From Lanius collurio (Eukaryota; Chordata; Aves; Passeriformes; Laniidae), in contig JACBWW010000004.1 in assembly GCA_020086605.1 (NCBI GenBank), positions 27,226,906 through 27,290,905 of the forward strand: DNA of 64,000 nt, given 5' to 3'. This document shows, piece after piece, positions 23,590-36,754 of this stretch. The notes below the pieces were generated by a model. The model made no database searches, was not told the DNA's origin, and saw only the letters and a list, made by a program, of their open reading frames with translations. Both the position numbers and the translations under genes were made by a program. How positions within the stretch are numbered: position 1 is the stretch's first letter; each line of letters opens with the position of its first letter.

Positions 23590-24982
23590 GCAGCTACGTG
23601 TTATGTGTCCCGTATGGTTGTCAGTTTTGCAAGGAACAGACAAGGGAGAGAGGCTTCTCAACTCCATTACTGTAATCATCTCCATTTAATGCTGGGGGCA
23701 TAATGTGACCTTGAAAAGCAAAGTTATCATATGAAATGAAGGAAAAGCACTAACAAAGGCCACATATAAACTGTACTGAAGCTTTACATTTCTGGAAAAT
23801 TAGTTGCATAGTTCTGAAGTTTCTGTAGGGTTTGTCAAAATACTATCCACCTCACAGCAGTTGAACGTTTGATCCTGCAAACACTGTCACAATGGGACCA
23901 CTCAAACTGGAAATTAGCATAGGCTTTTAAAATATAACCTGGAGTGAATCAGTCAACTGCTGTGTCATGTACAATATGTAAAATAGAAAAAAAATAGAAA
24001 TCTACCTGATATGTATTGTTGGACAGCAATCTTAGATCTGTAACATCAAGGAAAGCCAAACAACTGCTGACATATTTGGCTCTTTATCCACCAGAGCTGG
24101 CTGCTGTTCTTACTTGAGAGTGCTGGAGTTTCTCTTAGATTGATTATTGAGGAAGATTTTTGTAGGGCTTGGCTACTCCAAAAACTTACTGCATACTAAG
24201 TACTGAGTAAACAGAAGCCATAGATCATCTATTTGATGAGTGCTCTGACAACTGATTAAATCCAACATAAATTATTATCTACACTGACCTGTTTCCTTTC
24301 ATCTCTTCTTTTGTAGGAAAATTTACAAGAAATGTCCTTACTTGTTTAGCTGGTGAATGACAGTATAGACAGATATAGCTGAAGAACATTGCACATAATC
24401 TGGCAGACAATCACTAAAGGCAATGAAATAATGACAGTTTTATTCTCTATCTGGCTCTCTTGAGTCACGGGGACAATTGTTATGCTATTTAAAATAGATG
24501 TTCTTAGACAGCAATCAATTCATTTGACAGCAGAAGTACTCTGCCCACCCACAAGATCCAGGTACCTTCTGCACAAATACTACTCAAAATTTGTATTAAT
24601 TCATATTAAAAATTTTGACAAAGTGGGTGTTTTTATGGGATAGTAAGATTATCAAGTTTGAAAGCACTTATTCTAAGACACTTAACTCCTTTTAAGGAAT
24701 GACTGCAATTTCATTACTAAAAGATACATCTTTAAAATAATCTGCCAAACTAATAGAGTTTTGTCAAAAGACTCAGATCTTCAATGCATTAAGAGAGATT
24801 TCATATTTACCCAAAAAGAGAGAAAGAAAGCAGGAAAACAGAAAGACTAAAAAGCGATGCAGTAGGATTGTTCTTTACTGCCTGAGATAACTAAATGTTT
24901 ATTAAAGATCATGCCAATTGTGACAATGACTGCCTTTTTCCTTCAGTGGTGCTTTGTGACAATACTGCGAGTATATAAAATC

Positions 24983-25005
24983 AAATAAATAAATAAATAA
25001 ATAAA
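24983..25005. repeat. (AAAT)n microsatellite
   Basis: Almost six units of AAAT in a row, followed by CCCCC. It may be the remnant of an A-rich tail, but no retroposon body was recognised upstream. Confidence 0.9.
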
Positions 25006-25656
25006 CCCCCTTCTAATCTAGAAAAGGAGAGGTCCTTCCACAGATTTACAGTGGTGTTTGCTCTTTATATGATCTGTATGATGTGACAACATTCAAAGGA
25101 ATCCAGTTCTGAAACACTTCTGCTAATTCATCATTTTAATCTCTCCTGAAGGGAAATCAAAAGTTACAGGAAACCCAAAAGTTATGGAAAGGAGTGGAAT
25201 TAAATGTTTTTCTTCCCGTATTTTAGTCATTTACAGAGGTTTCTTATAAAAATATAATTGCTGGAAATATATTTTAGTCATTGCTGTAGAGCATGGAGAC
25301 AATACAAGGGGAATGCTAGAAATACAAGAAAGCAATAAGACTAGGAGATGTGAAAGAAATTAATGTTAGCAAACCACAAGCTGGAAGGCCATTGTGGCTG
25401 GGTGGGAAAGGGGAGGAAGTTGAAGGTATGGAAAAACAGTCTTGTGGCCAGAACTGAAGGTGACCTTGGACTCTTCCCATCTACAGGATGCAATGCAACA
25501 GAAAGCATGAAGAACATTCAAGTAGAAGACAGTTTATTGCATCAACTGACTGATTTTCCAGTATAACATAACTTCACAAGAAATAACAAACTGCATTTTT
25601 GGCTGCTGTCACACTGCACCAGCAATACATTCAGTATTGCCCAAATATGTATCAAG

Positions 25657-25713
25657 CATATGACAAATAGTTGGGTTTGCTTTCTCAAAGCAAACCCAAC
25701 TATTTGGCATATG
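25657..25713. repeat. Near-perfect 27-bp inverted repeat (hairpin)
   Basis: The left arm spans 25657-25683, from CATATGACAAATAG to GGGTTTGCTTT. The loop is CTC (25684-25686). The right arm spans 25687-25713, from AAAGCAAACCC to TTTGGCATATG. The arms pair over 27 positions with one mismatch (A/C at the seventh position from the outside). A stem of this quality is far beyond chance. The loop is too short and the hairpin too small for a typical microRNA precursor. No flanking target-site duplication is obvious. A template-switch mutation or a foldback element remnant are possible origins. Confidence 0.95.
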
Positions 25714-28700
25714 AGAAAACAGTAAATGAGGAGACAGCAAAATTTTCTCCAGACAGTTTTTAGACATTTGCTACCATGGAATTTGGAGAGACAAACTCTC
25801 TTGATAAGTAAAAATCTTCTCTTAAATATGCATTTAGGTCATCAGACTGATGGAAGGTTAAAGGGAAACATACATTGTCATTTCTTCTAAATACAAAATT
25901 CAGTACAACAAAAACATGTCTTTCTGCTTTCCTCAGATACCTAAATTTTCCTTCTTCCTGTTTAATGCACTTCAAACATCAATTCCACAATATTCATGGA
26001 CCTATTAAAAAAAAAAAGACCACAGCAGTTTCCTGCGACTACAACATTTTTATCAGTTTTTTAAGCCCCCTTAGATAGTAGGCAACATATATCCTCAATA
26101 TCAATGTAGTTTTAGTAACAATCCTGGCAAAATGAAAACTTCTCCCTCACATTGCAAAATGAGAAACACTTCAACTAAACACAGCTTGGGCTTGTTGCCA
26201 CCACAGCAAATAAGACTTTCATTCCTTTTCAAAAGACTGGACTCTTTCACAAAGAATAGTATTCACATCACCTTTAGTCAAAGCCCTTAACACAAGAATT
26301 AAATTGAAATACAAAAATCAAGCTCATAGGAGAGAAAAAGAATGAAAAAACAGAGTTAGGACTGAAGTTTCAGAATCCTTTTTTAGAGTAAAATTTTCCC
26401 CTAAATTCTCACCAAATAATCCATTCCACCAAAATTTTTGTAAAGGCACATGACAGAACATTTGACACACACTCATATCATGAAAGCATGTTTGAGACAT
26501 CTTTAAGATGTTTGGTCTGCTCATCCTGCTTCATCATTCTTCCTAGACTCCCTTGGCCTTCTCGCTATCTGTCTGACAAAGCTCTGTGCCACACCATCTG
26601 CGTGCCAGATTCCTCTGACAGCCATGAACCACAAGCAGGGAAAGACTGAAAGTTCTACAGTGAGTGTGCTAAGGCACTGTTCTTCTAATTATTTCTTTAA
26701 TGAGTTGCTTATGGAAACTTTTTTTTTGAACCAAGGCAATCAAGTCATAATGTTGTTCACACAATGATTAAAGAACATTTCACTTCTGGGAAACAGCTAT
26801 TTCATTCTTTTATTGGGCAAGAAAAAAGGAGGAGTTGGATACTGAAAAGAGCTTGACCTATTTATCACATCCTCAGTTTCTACAGGACACAGACAAAAGA
26901 ATGAGTGGTTTTATCCATCCCCTCGCTGGTTCCAAAAGGCTAATTTACTATGTGATTTAAAAAAAAGACTTTTCTGCATAGTAAAAACCTTTCAAGAATT
27001 CTGGCATTTGTCAATATCCTCAGAATTTTTTTCACTAAATCTCATTGACAACTAATTGACAGACTAAAACTAGACATGCAAAGCCAAGAATATTATTTGA
27101 AAGCACCAGTCACCTCAGATGTCATTACAACCATCTGTCATGATATCAAGCCAAAGAAGGTTGGTACAGCTAGTGGAGGGAGACGCTACCAATAAGCAAG
27201 CTGGAAGCCAGAACACAAGGTACTTCTGAGCAGGCAACTGAACGCAGCATTTGTTACAGCATAAAGCAGAAGGTCTATAGACATACCTGGCTGCAGAGCA
27301 GGTCAGCCATTCTTAGCACCCATATTACCACAAAAGATCTTTCTGAAGTTCAAAAGCCAAACTACTAACTTCAAAAAGTCTCACAAATGCTTTTCATATG
27401 CAGGAAGATGATGATCCTGGAATCTTGTGTACACTGCTAGTAGTTAATCTCACTAAAATAAAAAAGGTACACTGCAGTGTACTCACTATATGAGATGGAA
27501 CTAAGCATCCTGGAGTAAGGAGGCAGTGGAAGGAAAGGAATGGTTTTGAGAACATTAGCATGAAAAGGGCTCTTTAGATGTATAAAAAAACCCCAAAGTT
27601 ACAAAAATAGCTTTGTTGTTTATGTTGTTGCCATTCACAGGTGAAGTCCAGGTCCTACAGACAATCGATTCATAGTTGATTCTGTGATTTTGTGTAATTC
27701 TATAATAATTGGGATATTCTCTTTCACAGCTACAACCTCCAGTCACAAGAGATTCATCGATGCCTAGTCATGCATGAGGAATCCCAAATATACATCTATA
27801 TATAACATGGATAAGTCATGGCATGATGCATTCTAAACATATGAGTCAACATATTCAACAGCTTAAGCCACGCATGGGGAAAGTTCTTCCTGTTCACTAA
27901 TGACTAACATTAGTCAGTCCTAAGAAGGAGAACCAAGGCAAACACGTTTGTGACAATTCACTGTCCTGTTGTTTTATTTATTACACAAAGGTTTCTTGAG
28001 TTCATGTTGTCTGCATATTACTTTAGCCTCAGGTACAGGATTTCTTGAGGTTTTGATTTTTGTTTCTTTAAAATCACAGCTGTAAGAACCCACTCCCTGG
28101 AATTCACTAGGTCATGTTATCATATCTATCAATTAAATAAAGCAAAAACCCTACTAAAGAAAGTTGCAAGCAAAAAGACCTCATTTACTACTCTTAAGCC
28201 ATATTACAATAAACCACTATGAACCTTTTCATCAACCAACTCCACATTAGCAACATTATGCAAAAAAACAAAGATATCTATTGAACAAACTAGCAGACTC
28301 TGTTCACCATGCTACTGTTCTGAAGAACAGAAATGGTAGGAATAGAGTAGGAGAGGACAAAAGATAAATGCAGCCTGAAGATAATAATTTTCAGTAGAAA
28401 TTAGCTCTTCGTCACGTCAAAACTATGTGACAGAAGCATGTTTTCCTCAAATTCAGGTTGATATAAAGAGATATTTTAAAACTTAAAATGATCCATCAAA
28501 ATTTTTACTGCTTAAGGTCACACTATATCCTGAGTGGCTGCACATTTATATACTGGAGGTCTTTGAAGTCATGTTCAATTAACCAACTGAATTATGTTTT
28601 TAGTATATTTGGTAAGATTTCTGTTTTAAGAGGGCAATTTCCCACCAAAGTTGCATTGTAAAACATCCATGAGACTGTTAAACAATGCAGCTGTGCTATT

Positions 28701-31700
28701 TAGAGGATAACTTAACTTTTTTTAGTCACTAGTATTACTGTCATACTGTAAACTGTAGGCTCTGTGTCAGAAGAGCAATTAAGCCTGACTTTGATTAAAT
28801 ACACAATACCACCCAAAGTGATTCAAATGGGATGGGGCACTACCTGGAGTATTGTGTTAATCAGGAGTGCTTTTCTGGGTCAGGCCTCAACACAGAACAA
28901 CATCCAAGTAACCACAGAAAGGGTTTCTTAGTCTTAGTCCATGAACACTGTCAAACAGAGCTCCAGCCTCATGGCCATACTCTTCCCACAGCAAGCAGTG
29001 GGTCAGAACAGGAGCACGTGCTCCAGTCTTCCCTGCACAAAGTCTGACTATTTCCTCCAAGCTGCAGAACCAGATCATTCTCTTGCACTGAACTTATTAG
29101 GGAAAGACCAGCTTACAGGAGGCAATAGGAGTACATGACTTTTAATTTTTCAAACCAACAAGCAAGATTTCTGACCTGTTCATCTGTCAACACACTTATT
29201 CCAGTGACATTTGGGGTGACAAATGTGGTGGCCAAGAACTCACCACAGTCTGTTTCCACTGCTAGTACATACATTTGGCTCCAGCTAAAACACTTGAATC
29301 CAAAGGACTCCACAACTAAGGTTCCCCTATGGCATCTTCTTGCATTTATCATTCTAAGCAGACAGCATTTGACTCTGGGGTAAGAGCAGAGTTCAACAAC
29401 TGCTTGGCCATCTCCTTCTGATTCTTCCTTCTGCTCTCCTTCCTGATGCGAAGAGCAGCAATTACTTCCGGCTGAGAACAGACTGAGAGCTAGGTCACCA
29501 GTTTAGTAGCTCAGCTTTAGAAAAAAAATCTTTAAGATGGTCAGACTGCAGTAAGACAGGGTTTAACTAGCTCACTTGGAAAGCAACACAAAAGTAAAGA
29601 AAAAGGAAATGCAGCTGCTACTTACAAGCAGTCATCAAACCATTATGGTTGTACTTTTTTTCTTGCCAGTTCCTTGGTCACTCACAATTTCTGATCCAGT
29701 ACAAAGCTGGAAAATTGTATATAAATGCATTAATGCTTTAGGGAAATATGCTGTTTAGGAGAACACTAACTTAAATAATCTTTTTTGGTTTTATTTTTGT
29801 TATCTCACTACTGATGATTTACAGATTTCACAGGAAGTCTCCTATCAGCCAACGCATGACTGCACAACCAAAGAATCTCCATATTTCAGCGAAACATGTA
29901 GGCCAATTGTTTGCTGGAAAATGTACAGATGTAATCTGGGAATGCTCAAAGATTCAGTGATAGGTTATTTTTCTTGTGATGTTTTTCTGCAGACACTCTG
30001 CTTCCACCGGAACTATGGCCTTATATGTAGAAACCCGGGCTGCAACTTCCTATGACGTGCATCATGTTACCATACATGCTTTCCCCCTAACTCATCAAGT
30101 GTCCCAGGCTGCTGCTCACTCTCAGATGTGAGCTGCCAAGGAATGTCACCATGCAGTACTACACTAATGCATTCCAGTGCTCAAGACGTCACCAAATTTT
30201 ACCTACAAAAACTAACACTTCACTGTGTACTGTGGGCAAATATTACCATGGATCTCGGCCAGGAGAAAGAATTTTCTTTTTTTTTCCTACTTTTATCATT
30301 GTTGTTGGTTTTGGTTTTTGTTTTTAAGGACTTTTTTTTTAAATGTCTTAACTAGATTTTTCAATATGCTGTTCCAGAGTATGTGCTTCTGAATGATTCT
30401 TCTCGATTATGTTACGCTTAAAATTATGACGCAAGGAAGCTTAGGATACTTCTATCAGGAAGATCAAATTACTTCAGAAGGAAACAAGTTATAAAAACTC
30501 TCAAAAATAAAATCAAGACTTTGAAATTTGTAACAAAGAAAGTCTATAATACAGTATATCATTTTCAATCAGCTCATTATCATATAAATGTAATATTTAA
30601 TCATATTCTGCTTTGATAAATACTAAGACAGTCATACAAATAATATATTGCAGTGGTTTTCTCTTTCTATGCAATGTAGTAACAATCAACCCATGCTGAA
30701 CATTCATCTACTATGCAACCAGTATCTACTTCAAAAGACAAGGAAATTAAATAAGTAACCTATACGCCACTTTATTACAGTATGATATCTCAGCTGTTCA
30801 GCACAGCAGAAGTGAAAAGTACTGAGAAATTACACACTTTAAAACTGTGCAACTGCACTGGAATTCTGCTGTGCTAATTAAAATCATACTGGAAATCTGA
30901 ACCTGGAAAAGAAATATTCACATGTAAGAGCAAGGTGTGACAAATCCCACAAGTGAAGTAGACAACAGAACACACATAAAATAATTTCACCACTGGTTGC
31001 TCATATCATAAGTTTCTCAAATCAATACCCATTTTTTCCTGTCCATACATTCTTACCAAATCTCCTTTTGTCTCCTTATTACCTGTTTTCATTTCCAGAC
31101 TACTATGTCCAGACTGCAGGTTCTATTTAAGTCATAGAGCAGGATACTGCAATTCTTGTACTAGCAGGGCAAACGAATAATCTCTCACCATTCAGCTCTT
31201 TGACTTGTGTACCTTGTTAAATCACTGTTCCACAACTAGATTTGCTAATCATTACAATTACTTCTACTGATTCCTTTATATCACATTAGCAAGATAAAAC
31301 AAACAACAGGTGAACTTTCATAGCACCTTTGTTATTCTAAAAAGAGCAAAGTACTGCAGCCTCCCAGATGCTGAGAATGAACTGTGAACATTAATGAAGG
31401 TTTACAACAGCTTCATTAAGGAGATTAGAGGAAGACAGTCCCTCTGATCACAAACAGGTGAAATAAAGACAAAAAATACAGCTTTGTGGTTTTCCTGCTT
31501 GTGAGAAAGGCACTAATCAATGCAATGATCCAACCTCTCTATCTGATCCTCAGTTGTTTGTCAGATGCAATGAAGGAAAAGTAAAGAAACTCAAAGTATC
31601 AAAATATATAGTTTTACTGCACATGTGATTATTGTTTGTCAGGTAATAATCATTGTCAAGTAATAATAAGTAGTTATCATTTATTGTCACAATTGTTTTC

Positions 31701-33950
31701 ATCCCAAATGCCTGTCTTCCTGGTTGCATTTCAGAGATGAAAGAATCTCAGGGTGAAGGCTAGTTCAGCTTACCCCGTAACTTCACATAGAGAGAAAACA
31801 GCTGTTACAGATTTAACCTAATAATACAGCCACGACCATTTCACAGACTTCTGGCCTCATTATTTATAAGGATGGTATTAGTTTATTTGTTTTAAAAACC
31901 TACTACAAGAGTAAGAGATCAAGGAGAAGCAATTAATAAGGTATAAATTGTGTTTACTGAAGCTTCTGTAATTAAATAATATAAAATTTTTCTCTCCAAT
32001 TTAAACAGATATGAATAACATAATGTGAAAAAAACATGACTACAAATGAACTCAGAAACAAAAGGTAACAAATAAGCTGTGAAGTAGAAAAACATATCAT
32101 TATTTAAAATGAATACTTGATTTCATTCTTTTGCTCATCTCTACGTCTTTCTGAACAACATTATGATTGTTGTTCATAACATTAGGAAAAGCATTATATA
32201 ATCTTTTGCAAATGCTTTATATTCAAGAGAAATGTTAGAGTTTTGTTCAGTGCTATAATGAGTGCAGTATTCTAACAGCAACATGTCCACACTATTTAGA
32301 CTCTCACTACTATCTTCAAATTCAAGTAGCAGCAAAGCAAAACCAAGACCTTCTTTGTCTTCAAATCTAGGATTTATTTCTGTGGCTGATTTCATAGAGG
32401 TAATTTTTAAGCAGGCCTCATAAAAGCCATTGATAAAAAGTCAATAATTTATAACAGTTTCATCTAGTTTTTAACTGTTTTCATAATATAATCCAAGATC
32501 AAAGCTCTACCTTTAGGTTTTTTTTTTTTTAATTAGAAACTTTTAAAATAATTAAAATATCAATCATATTATGAAAAGTTTTCAGAGTTCATTTTTTAAA
32601 TAAATTTCTCCTTGGACCTTCAATTTTGATTAAAACCATTTTATTTCTAAATGGTTTTACGTATACTATCTGTAAATAACACTCAGCCACTGCAGACTGG
32701 CAGTTTATACAGTGGAGCTCTACCTAACCTTGTATTTTGACTTAAAGAGCTGCTAACAAAAAAAATAAAGACAGTTTTCACCAGAGGTAATTCCATCTTG
32801 ACAGACTGGAATTGACTGAATAAGGCTTCCTGGCACTGCAAGTATTGGATTTTTGCAGTTTCTCCACAGCTGGAGCTCAGTAGGGAGTTTCATCAGATTT
32901 GTTCTTACAACCCCGGAAACATGGGATTTGTCCTTACAAGTCCTGTTGCTTTATCTTTCTTCTTTCTCTGTATCCACAGAGAGAGACGTAAACAAGTCCA
33001 GTAACAGAAAAGTACATGAGTGGGTACCTTTTCCTCCATGTTCCCAAGCAGGAAAGAAAGAACAAGGAGAAGGAGAAAAGATCCCACAATACGATCTAGA
33101 GAAGCCATGCAAATTCCAAAAAACACAAGAGAAAGAGCATTACTGGAAAGGATTTTTAAAAGTAAAACCACTGGTTATTATGCTTGTTTCTCTGTAAGTT
33201 TCTTCAGGTTGGATACGGAAGGGACCATTTGAGGTGGCAGTCTGTGGTTGAGAAGATGGAATCAAAGTTGCTGCAGTATTGCACAGAAAACTAAAGCAGC
33301 CAGACTCTGATGTTTGGGAAGAAGAGACAAGCTGGCAGTACTAAAGTTGAAAGCAAAGGACAATTTCAATAAAACACTAGTTAAAGAAAAAAACCACTGT
33401 AGGGCTGCTTTAGGCATGTGGCAGGTTACTTAGCATACACAACCCAAACGTTTCTGCTATTTAGCATTCCTATGGCATGCTTTATGATGCCTGAAAGATA
33501 TTACCTTCTGTTTGTGCACTTTCTGTGAAGAAAGAGCCACCTTGTCTGGATGCCATTCAGTGATTCGCACTGCATTCTCTCTTATACTTAGTGAATCACA
33601 CTTTCAAAGGTTACAGTGGAGTGAGAAGAGGAGCTTCAAAAAAACTGTGAAATGTCTCCTTCCTTCTTTTAGCACACAGGTATCTGCATGATGAGAAGCC
33701 TGAAGGAAGTATATTGTCACAGTGCAAACTCCCAGAAAACTCTTTGGGTAGAAGATAATTACTTTTTGGTTAGCACATTACATTTCAGTCTAATTATGAA
33801 CAGAAATAGGATATCTAACTACAAAGATTCTCAGGTTATGGAATAGTATAAAGAAACATCTCTTTCTCTTGCATGCACTTACATACCACTTCCCTGAAAA
33901 TACAAAAACTATCTTTTACATGTTTAAAAGAGGAGCTATTTCCACTCATG

Positions 33951-33998
33951 AAAAAAAGGAAAAAAAAAAAGAAAAAAAAAAAAAAGAAAAAGAAAAAC
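33951..33998. repeat. A-rich low-complexity tract
   Basis: Runs of A interrupted by single G residues over about 48 bases. No retroposon body was recognised next to it. Confidence 0.9.
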
Positions 33999-34404
33999 AG
34001 GCTGTAAAGCCATTGTTTTCAGAAGCCCTCTGGCAAAATCTTATCTAGCACTTGACTCCCCTCGTGCCCAGAAACCCTAAATTTCTTTAAATTTTTTTAG
34101 CAGCATACTGCTATGAAGGTATGCTATGCAGGTAACCAATTAATTATTGTCTGAATCTGCAACAAACCTGAAACAACTCCCTCCATGATATTTATAACTT
34201 TATGAACCAGTCACCACAGGAAAATTGTAACATTGAAGTGACTGAGCAGTTTAAAATACACAAAAAACATCTTCTTTCCTCTCATAAAACTGATATTACA
34301 CTCCTTTCAGGTACTCGAAGTAGGTGTTTCATGCAGGGAATGACCACTTCTACCTGTGTAACAGGCAAAGGCATGGATTGTCTAATGGTGAATAATGTCT
34401 GACC

Positions 34405-35165
34405 CATCTGATTTTGTTCTATGACAAAATGACTGAACTTGTGGATAAGGGAAAGCAGTTTCCTCAACTTTAGCAAGGCTTCCAACACTCTCACAATATC
34501 CTTGTACTGTCCAGGTGGGCGGCTTAGCTGAGTGACTGAATAACAGGGGTCATCCTGATTAATGTCTTCCTCTAGCAATCTGGAGGACACAACAGAATGA
34601 AGGTTAGTCAAGTTTGCAGATAGCACCAATGTGGTAGAAACCAGTTAGCACACTTGAGAGCAGGACTGCCACTTACAGAGAGCTCAGCAGGCTGGAGGAA
34701 AAGGCTGACAGAAACTTCATAAAATTTAGTGAGAGCAAATGGAGAGACCTCCAGCTGGGAAGGAAAAAAACTCTTGCACTGCTGGAGGTAGAGGCTGAGT
34801 GGTTAGGGACTGAATTCTGTTGAGAAGGACCTGGTGGACAGGGAAGGGGTCAAGCAGCATGTGAGCCAGCAGTGTCTCCTGATGGCAGCGAAGGCCTAAA
34901 GCATCCTGAGCTGTATTCAGCAGAGCAGAGCTAGAACAGCAAGGGAGGCACTCAGCCTCTCTACTCAGAGCCCATGCTGGACCATATTTAGATGCTGCAT
35001 TCAGTTCTGGGCCCCTCAGTATATGAAAGACACTAGTAAAATTCATGCAGTTCAATAGAGGGGCAGCAAGACGGTTGGGAGCTGGAACACTGGAGCAGTA
35101 AGGAAAGACTTGTTCAGGCTGCTCAATATATGGCTTTGGGAGGACCAAACAGCATCCTGTCGGGG
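34405..35165 (+). mobile_element. CR1 LINE fragment covering the reverse-transcriptase core, inactivated
   Basis: The + strand reads FYDKMTELVDKGK near 34417-34455, a CR1 reverse-transcriptase stretch. The motif A region follows at 34466-34492 as NFSKASNTL, where the family has aspartates at the N positions. The motif C region at 34613-34627 reads FADST instead of FADD-T. The distance from motif A to motif C is only about 147 bases, so internal deletions are present, and the reading frame shifts between the first block and motif A. The later part matches the downstream CR1 coding region (GGCTGACAGAAACTTCATAA, GTTCTGGGCCCCTCAGTATA). The 115- and 165-codon frames on the opposite strand (34282-34629, 34726-35223) largely read this element backwards. 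Confidence 0.85.
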
Positions 35166-36504
35166 AAGGAATATTTATGAACACATTTAGAGTAAAAGTG
35201 AGAGAACCACTGTCTCTCTCCACAGGCAGCAGTGCCTCTTAGCTGTATGGCAGCCATTCCGCTCTCTGTTCCATGGCTGAGGTACAACATCTAGGACCAC
35301 AAGTCCTACAAGAGCATCTTGGAAATACAGCCCAACTGGGTTATACTCTGTAGGCATATTTCCTGTAAAATCAAACCTACAGGAGATTCTTGGTAAAGAC
35401 TCCCAAACTAGAAGCCATCAGCAGTTAAGATACATACTGGTCCTACAGGGAGTCACACACATTCTTTGTATTCCAAGTACCCACTCCAAAGACTGTGCTA
35501 TACATCTGTAGATTCACAGCCAAACATGCACAGGAGTCCACCCTCAGACAACATTAGGCTTTAAAGTTTATCACCAGAATTTTCCCTATTTTTTGCTAAG
35601 GTGGTTTGCTGTTCCTGTCCCTCACAGCATCCAAGCTGAAAGCAGGACTGGGACTTCTTGCCCCAGCCACCTACCTGAGAAGCAGTTAGCAGTTGTTTTC
35701 AGCTCTGCTGAGCCCCTAATGGGGTATGCAGGAGAGCTTGAACCAGTTGTAACAGGTCAGGCAGCTGCTCCCTGATTACTGTAGTGAGACACGTAAACCC
35801 ACTCCAGCAAGGTACCAGACACAAAAGTCCCATGACTTTCCTCATCTGTTCAACTATTTGGGCTAACTGCAACTTGCTTTTACACAAAAGTCTACCTCCA
35901 TCCTACCTTGATGGCCACATAACAAATTTAACTTTTTCACAACTGGGGAACACAAGGGATAAGCATAGCTGCTGCAGTGGCTTAGTGAAAGCATCACTGC
36001 AGTTTTTCCACTGAACTTGTGCTGTGGGGTAGAGCTTTAAAAGACACAGATGTTCTTGGAGACTTCCAAGGGTGGCTAAGCTTCTTCCTTCTGCTCTCCT
36101 GAGCACTGGGTCTCCTCCCTGCTGGAGAAGGCAGTAACTCATCCCTCGAAGCACAGCCACACCATCCTCTACCAGGCTCACCTCCCTTCTGACCCCCAGC
36201 AATCACAGTAGCCAGCTAAGGACCCTCAAGTCTCCCCACTTTGCCCTTCCCTTGCTTCTCACTGCTTATATAGCACATGTGCAACAGCCAGCCACAAAAA
36301 TTTAATCAGAAACTAAATTGACATATTGACATTTGGTGCAGCACTCCTACTCTTGGATACTGTGTATCTTTAACGCTTAAGGTAGGTCTTTGCCACTTAG
36401 GTTGTTTATTTTGTTAGTTGGCCTGCTGTTACTATGTGTACTATAGTGAAATGGGCTTTGTCACCATATTATACATGATTCCAAGGAAATGGCAGGAAGC
36501 CCTG
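35166..36504. other. No gene seen; GC-richer stretch
   Basis: This part is GC-richer than the window average, especially at 35600-36260. A TTATATAGCAC box lies near 36266-36276, and short open frames exist on both strands, but nothing can be assigned. Lying between two CR1 pieces, it may be an unrecognised repeat or the inserted host sequence that separates them. Confidence 0.35.
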
Positions 36505-36754
36505 TCAGGGAAGGTTTAGGGTGGATTTTAGAACAAGGTTCTTCATACAGAGAGTGGCTGGGCACTGGAACAGGCACTGCAGGGCAGTGGTCACAACACC
36601 AACCTGACAGAACTCACAAGCATTTGGACAACGCTCTCAGGCACAGGGTATGACTCTTGGGGTGCTCTGTGCAGGGCCAAGAGTTGGACTCAGTGATCCT
36701 TGTGGGTCTCTTCCAACTCAGTATTCTGGGATCTCCGATTCTATTCTGTGATTT
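36505..36754 (+). mobile_element. CR1 LINE 3' end fragment
   Basis: The order of blocks is typical of a CR1 3' terminus: AGGGAAGGTTTAGGGTGGAT, GGCACTGGAACAGGC, CAGGGCAGTGGTCACAACAC, TTTGGACAACGCTCTCAGGC, GAGTTGGACTCAGTGATCCT, TCTTCCAACTCAG and degraded octamers to about 36754. It might be the displaced 3' end of the copy at 34405, since both lie on the + strand 1.3 kb apart. Subfamily differences cannot be judged by eye. Confidence 0.88.

Larger units (their letters stand above)
22411..34404. other. Long AT-rich stretch with one strong inverted repeat and one candidate exon
   Basis: Twelve kilobases without a recognised gene or interspersed repeat. Items noted separately are the candidate terminal exon at 23513, the (AAAT)n microsatellite at 24983, the hairpin at 25657 and the A-rich tract at 33951. 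A T/G-rich run lies at about 30277-30344. A 16-bp perfect palindrome, GTACACTGCAGTGTAC, lies at 27467-27482. About one such palindrome is expected by chance in a window this size. Confidence 0.45.

Noticed and set aside
25657..25713. Classical microRNA precursor
   Set aside because: The stem is almost perfect, the loop is three bases and the total length is 57 bases, which does not fit a usual precursor.
27467..27482. 16-bp perfect palindrome GTACACTGCAGTGTAC
   Set aside because: About one palindrome of this length is expected by chance in 64 kb.
34726..35223. 165-codon open frame on the - strand, the longest in the window
   Set aside because: It runs antisense through a CR1 fragment and has no protein motif. 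Coding content lies on the + strand as decayed reverse transcriptase.
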